From contig CACYDQ010000428.1 of NCBI GenBank assembly GCA_902773215.1, positions 1 to 6,534 of the forward strand: a DNA stretch of 6,534 bases, read 5' to 3'. Source of the DNA: an uncultured Spirochaetaceae bacterium (lineage in GTDB: Bacteria; Spirochaetota; Spirochaetia; Treponematales; Treponemataceae). The notes beneath the pieces are model-generated. The model was not told the DNA's origin. It saw nothing but the letters and a program-made list of their open reading frames with translations, and did not search any database. Made by a program: the position numbers and the translations under genes. The number at the start of each line of letters is the position of its first letter. The stretch's first letter is position 1. Below, piece after piece: positions 4,500 to 6,534 of this stretch.

Positions 4500-6534
4500 C
4501 TACGGAACTTGAATCAGCTCGCGGGGCTTGCTGCCCTGTGCCGGACCGACTATACCGCGCTCCTCCATCTCCTCCACCAGGCGGGCCGCACGGTTGTAGC
4601 CAATCTTGAGCCGCCTCTGGATATAGGACGCGCTCGCCTTGCCCGCCTGAACAACGATATCCAGGGCCCGATCATAGAGCGGATCGTTGCCGTCGCTGAA
4701 CGCCATCTGCTCCGCATCGTCGTCATCATCATCGGGAACAAAAATCTCATCATCTATGTACACAGGCTCGCCCCACTCCTTGACGGCAGCGACGACATCC
4801 TCAACCTCCTGATCGGATACAAACGTACCCTGTATGCGTACCGGGAAGGGATCGGTGGAACTTGCGTAAAGCATATCTCCTTTTCCGAGAAGCTTCTCCG
4901 CACCCATCTGATCTATGATGATACGGCTGTCGGTCTTGCTCGCCACCATAAAAGCGATGCGGCTCGGTATGTTCGCCTTGATGAGGCCGGTAATCACGTC
5001 TATGGAAGGACGCTGGGTCGCGAGCACCAGATGTATTCCGACCGCACGGCTCATTGCGGCGAGACGGGCCAGCACGCTCTCCAGCTGCTTGCCTGTCGTC
5101 GCCATCAGGTCGGCGAACTCATCGATGACGACTATCATATACGGAAGCTTCTCGGCAACCATGTGCCGGTCCGCAATCTTCTTGTTGTAGCTGGAGATGT
5201 CCCTCGCCCCCATGCCGTCCAGCAGGGAGTAGCGCCGCTCCATCTCGCAGAGACAGTACTGCAATGCCTGCATGGCCCGCTTGGGTTCCGTGATGACCGG
5301 GGTAAGCAGATGGGGTATATCATTGTAAAGCTTCAGCTCAACAATCTTGGGGTCTATGAGGATCAGCTTCACCTGGTCCGGGCTCCTCTTGTAAAGGATA
5401 GACAAAATCATCGAGTTGACGCAGACAGACTTTCCGCTGCCGGTCGAACCTGCAATGAGCAGGTGGGGAGTCTTGACCAAATCGATGACGACCTTCTCGC
5501 CCTGTATGTTCTTTCCGAGCACGACGGGAACGCCGAACTTCTTCCATTCGGGCAGATCCTGCTCGATGCACTCGCGGAAAGAGACGGTCGCACGGCTCTT
5601 GTTCGGAATCTCAATTCCCACGGCCTTCTTGCCGGGAATCGGGGCGACGATACGGACGGAACTTGCCGCCAGGCGGAGAGCAATGTTGTCCTGCAGGCTC
5701 GCGATTTTTGACAGCTTGACACCGGGCGCGGGGAGCAGCTCGAACATCGTGACGACAGGCCCCTTGCGGATGCCCGTCACGTCGGCCTTTATGCCGAACT
5801 CGCTGAGCGTCGCCATCAGGTTGGTTGCCGCCATCTTGGTCTCATCATCGATAATCCAGTAAGGATTGTCATCATACTCATTGAGCAAGTCCGTAGAGAT
5901 AACATACGGGGCATGGGCTTTTGCCTGTGTTACCGGAACTGCCGGAGCTATGAGAGCCTTCGGCATCACGGGCTCAGGAACAAGTTCCTCACGGGCATCG
6001 TCAGATTCGAGAAGCGCATCCACATGCTGGGGAAGCATCTCCTCAGGCTGGGACTGCTCCGATTCTTCCTCTGTAACGACGGACTCCTCTTCCACAATGT
6101 CGAAGACATCCGGCTCCTCTTTGGCGAAGTCCTCCGTCATCTCCTCCTCTTCCTCGACGATGACCTCATCATCTATGTCCAGAAGCTGTTCATCAGCCTG
6201 AGACTGTTCGTCAGCCAGAAGTTGCGCATCAGCCTCTTCAGGAACCTGCTCCTCGGCCTCCCTCTGCGCATCGTAGTCCATCTTCTCGAAAACAGGAGAG
6301 AGGGATGGCATGGCGGCCGGCGGCTCGCTCTCCGCTACCGGGGCGGCCTGCAAAAGCGGCTCCACCACGGGCAGCTCATCCATGACCGATGCTTCCTCGC
6401 ATACCAGGATGGAATTTGCCAGGCGGACAAAGTCTGAATGCGTGATGGCATACTCCACCGCTATGCCCTCAAGCGGGCCATCCTCATACGCATCAATATA
6501 ATCATCGATTTCATTGACAGTATCGATAGCATCG
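4500..6534 (-). CDS. ftsK: DNA translocase FtsK/SpoIIIE, N-terminal membrane domain beyond the window
   Basis: FtsK is a septum-bound hexameric ATPase that pumps chromosomal DNA and aids dimer resolution at division. The frame is open to the right edge (extra codons read DAIDTVNEIDDYIDAYEDGP before the GTG at 6458), so the gene is partial and that GTG is unlikely to be the start. Counting from the first full codon (6533), 677 residues are visible. They hold an acidic, Gln/Pro-rich linker (about 1-190), the alpha domain (about 235-325), the RecA-like motor with Walker A GSTGSGKS (362-369; 5427-5450) and Walker B VVIDEFADLM (Asp471, Glu472), the TQRPSIDVITGLIKANIPSR block, and a winged-helix gamma domain (about 618-677) with IQRRLKIGYNRAARLVEEMEERGIVGP, which reads orienting DNA motifs. 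Six aspartates (601-606) separate motor from gamma. The usual N-terminal membrane helices should lie upstream. The gene heads the visible minus-strand block. Confidence 0.97.
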   Translation of the reverse strand, partial: DAIDTVNEIDDYIDAYEDGPLEGIAVEYAITHSDFVRLANSILVCEEASVMDELPVVEPLLQAAPVAESEPPAAMPSLSPVFEKMDYDAQREAEEQVPEEADAQLLADEQSQADEQLLDIDDEVIVEEEEEMTEDFAKEEPDVFDIVEEESVVTEEESEQSQPEEMLPQHVDALLESDDAREELVPEPVMPKALIAPAVPVTQAKAHAPYVISTDLLNEYDDNPYWIIDDETKMAATNLMATLSEFGIKADVTGIRKGPVVTMFELLPAPGVKLSKIASLQDNIALRLAASSVRIVAPIPGKKAVGIEIPNKSRATVSFRECIEQDLPEWKKFGVPVVLGKNIQGEKVVIDLVKTPHLLIAGSTGSGKSVCVNSMILSILYKRSPDQVKLILIDPKIVELKLYNDIPHLLTPVITEPKRAMQALQYCLCEMERRYSLLDGMGARDISSYNKKIADRHMVAEKLPYMIVVIDEFADLMATTGKQLESVLARLAAMSRAVGIHLVLATQRPSIDVITGLIKANIPSRIAFMVASKTDSRIIIDQMGAEKLLGKGDMLYASSTDPFPVRIQGTFVSDQEVEDVVAAVKEWGEPVYIDDEIFVPDDDDDDAEQMAFSDGNDPLYDRALDIVVQAGKASASYIQRRLKIGYNRAARLVEEMEERGIVGPAQGSKPRELIQVP
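6186..6239 (-). repeat. Three imperfect 18-bp tandem repeats in the ftsK linker
   Basis: Units at 6186-6203, 6204-6221 and 6222-6239 share a core of the form TGTTC(A/G)TCAGCC on the plus strand, the third being more diverged (TTGCGCATCAGCC). On the coding strand they give hexapeptides EADAQL, LADEQS and QADEQL, that is xADxQx. The unit length is a multiple of three, so copy changes would keep the frame. They sit within the acidic, probably disordered linker between the membrane and motor parts of FtsK. Confidence 0.65.

Noticed and set aside
4245..5711. Open frame of 488 codons on the plus strand, opposite ftsK and the 5' end of the GH18 gene
   Set aside because: It is codon-aligned with the minus-strand genes, so its stops can arise only where they use TTA, CTA or TCA codons, which are rare in this GC-rich sequence. 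The protein resembles no family I know, and the minus-strand genes carry clear motifs.
5866..6437. Ser-rich and Leu-rich open frames on the plus strand opposite the ftsK linker
   Set aside because: They are reverse complements of Glu/Asp/Gln-rich codons in the linker (GAG gives CTC, GAA gives TTC, GAT gives ATC). Composition explains them fully.
6456..6458. GTG at 6458 as the start of ftsK
   Set aside because: The frame stays open for 25 more codons to the window edge with the same acidic composition, and FtsK needs N-terminal membrane helices, so this is an internal Val codon.
1..6534. Search by eye for tRNA or rRNA genes, insertion sequences, CRISPR repeats, phage attachment sites and FtsK-orienting GGGNAGGG motifs
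   Set aside because: Nothing convincing was seen. The gaps between genes are 7 to 31 bp and leave no room for such elements outside the coding regions.

Overview
This window looks like ordinary chromosome from a moderately GC-rich bacterium. By eye the GC content is in the mid-50s percent, and codons mostly end in G or C. A spirochaete, perhaps Treponema-like, is my best guess. It rests on recalled sequence style (RpoN N-terminus, the two-copy YggT protein, a spore-hydrolase-type GH18 in what need not be a spore former) and not on any search.

There are five protein genes in two blocks that converge at about position 2740. The plus-strand block (1-2739) holds the 3' part of a MATE-family multidrug exporter gene, cut by the left edge, followed 13 bp later by rpoN, the sigma-54 factor. 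The minus-strand block (6534-2747, read right to left) holds most of ftsK, cut by the right edge so that its membrane domain is missing. After it come a secreted or membrane-anchored GH18 glycosidase of the YaaH/SleL (CFLE) type (27 bp gap) and a YggT/YlmG-family membrane protein (31 bp gap). The short gaps with purine-rich ribosome binding sites suggest each block is one transcription unit. No promoter is visible, because both blocks start outside the window.

The two blocks end only 7 bp apart. Two perfect inverted repeats lie side by side across this junction, one inside the RpoN box codons and one pairing the two stop codons. They have no T-tract, so they may slow or protect transcript ends but are not classical intrinsic terminators.

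The minus-strand block can be read as an envelope and chromosome-segregation cluster: FtsK pumps DNA at the septum, the GH18 protein probably acts on cell-wall glycan, and YggT/YlmG proteins have been linked to division and nucleoid distribution in other bacteria. That functional link is inference. I found no mobile element, CRISPR array, RNA gene or exotic system, and no stretch above 300 bases without a gene. The points most worth a second look are the paired hairpins, the Trp in the RpoN DNA-binding domain, the hexapeptide repeat in the FtsK linker and the ftsK-GH18-yggT linkage.
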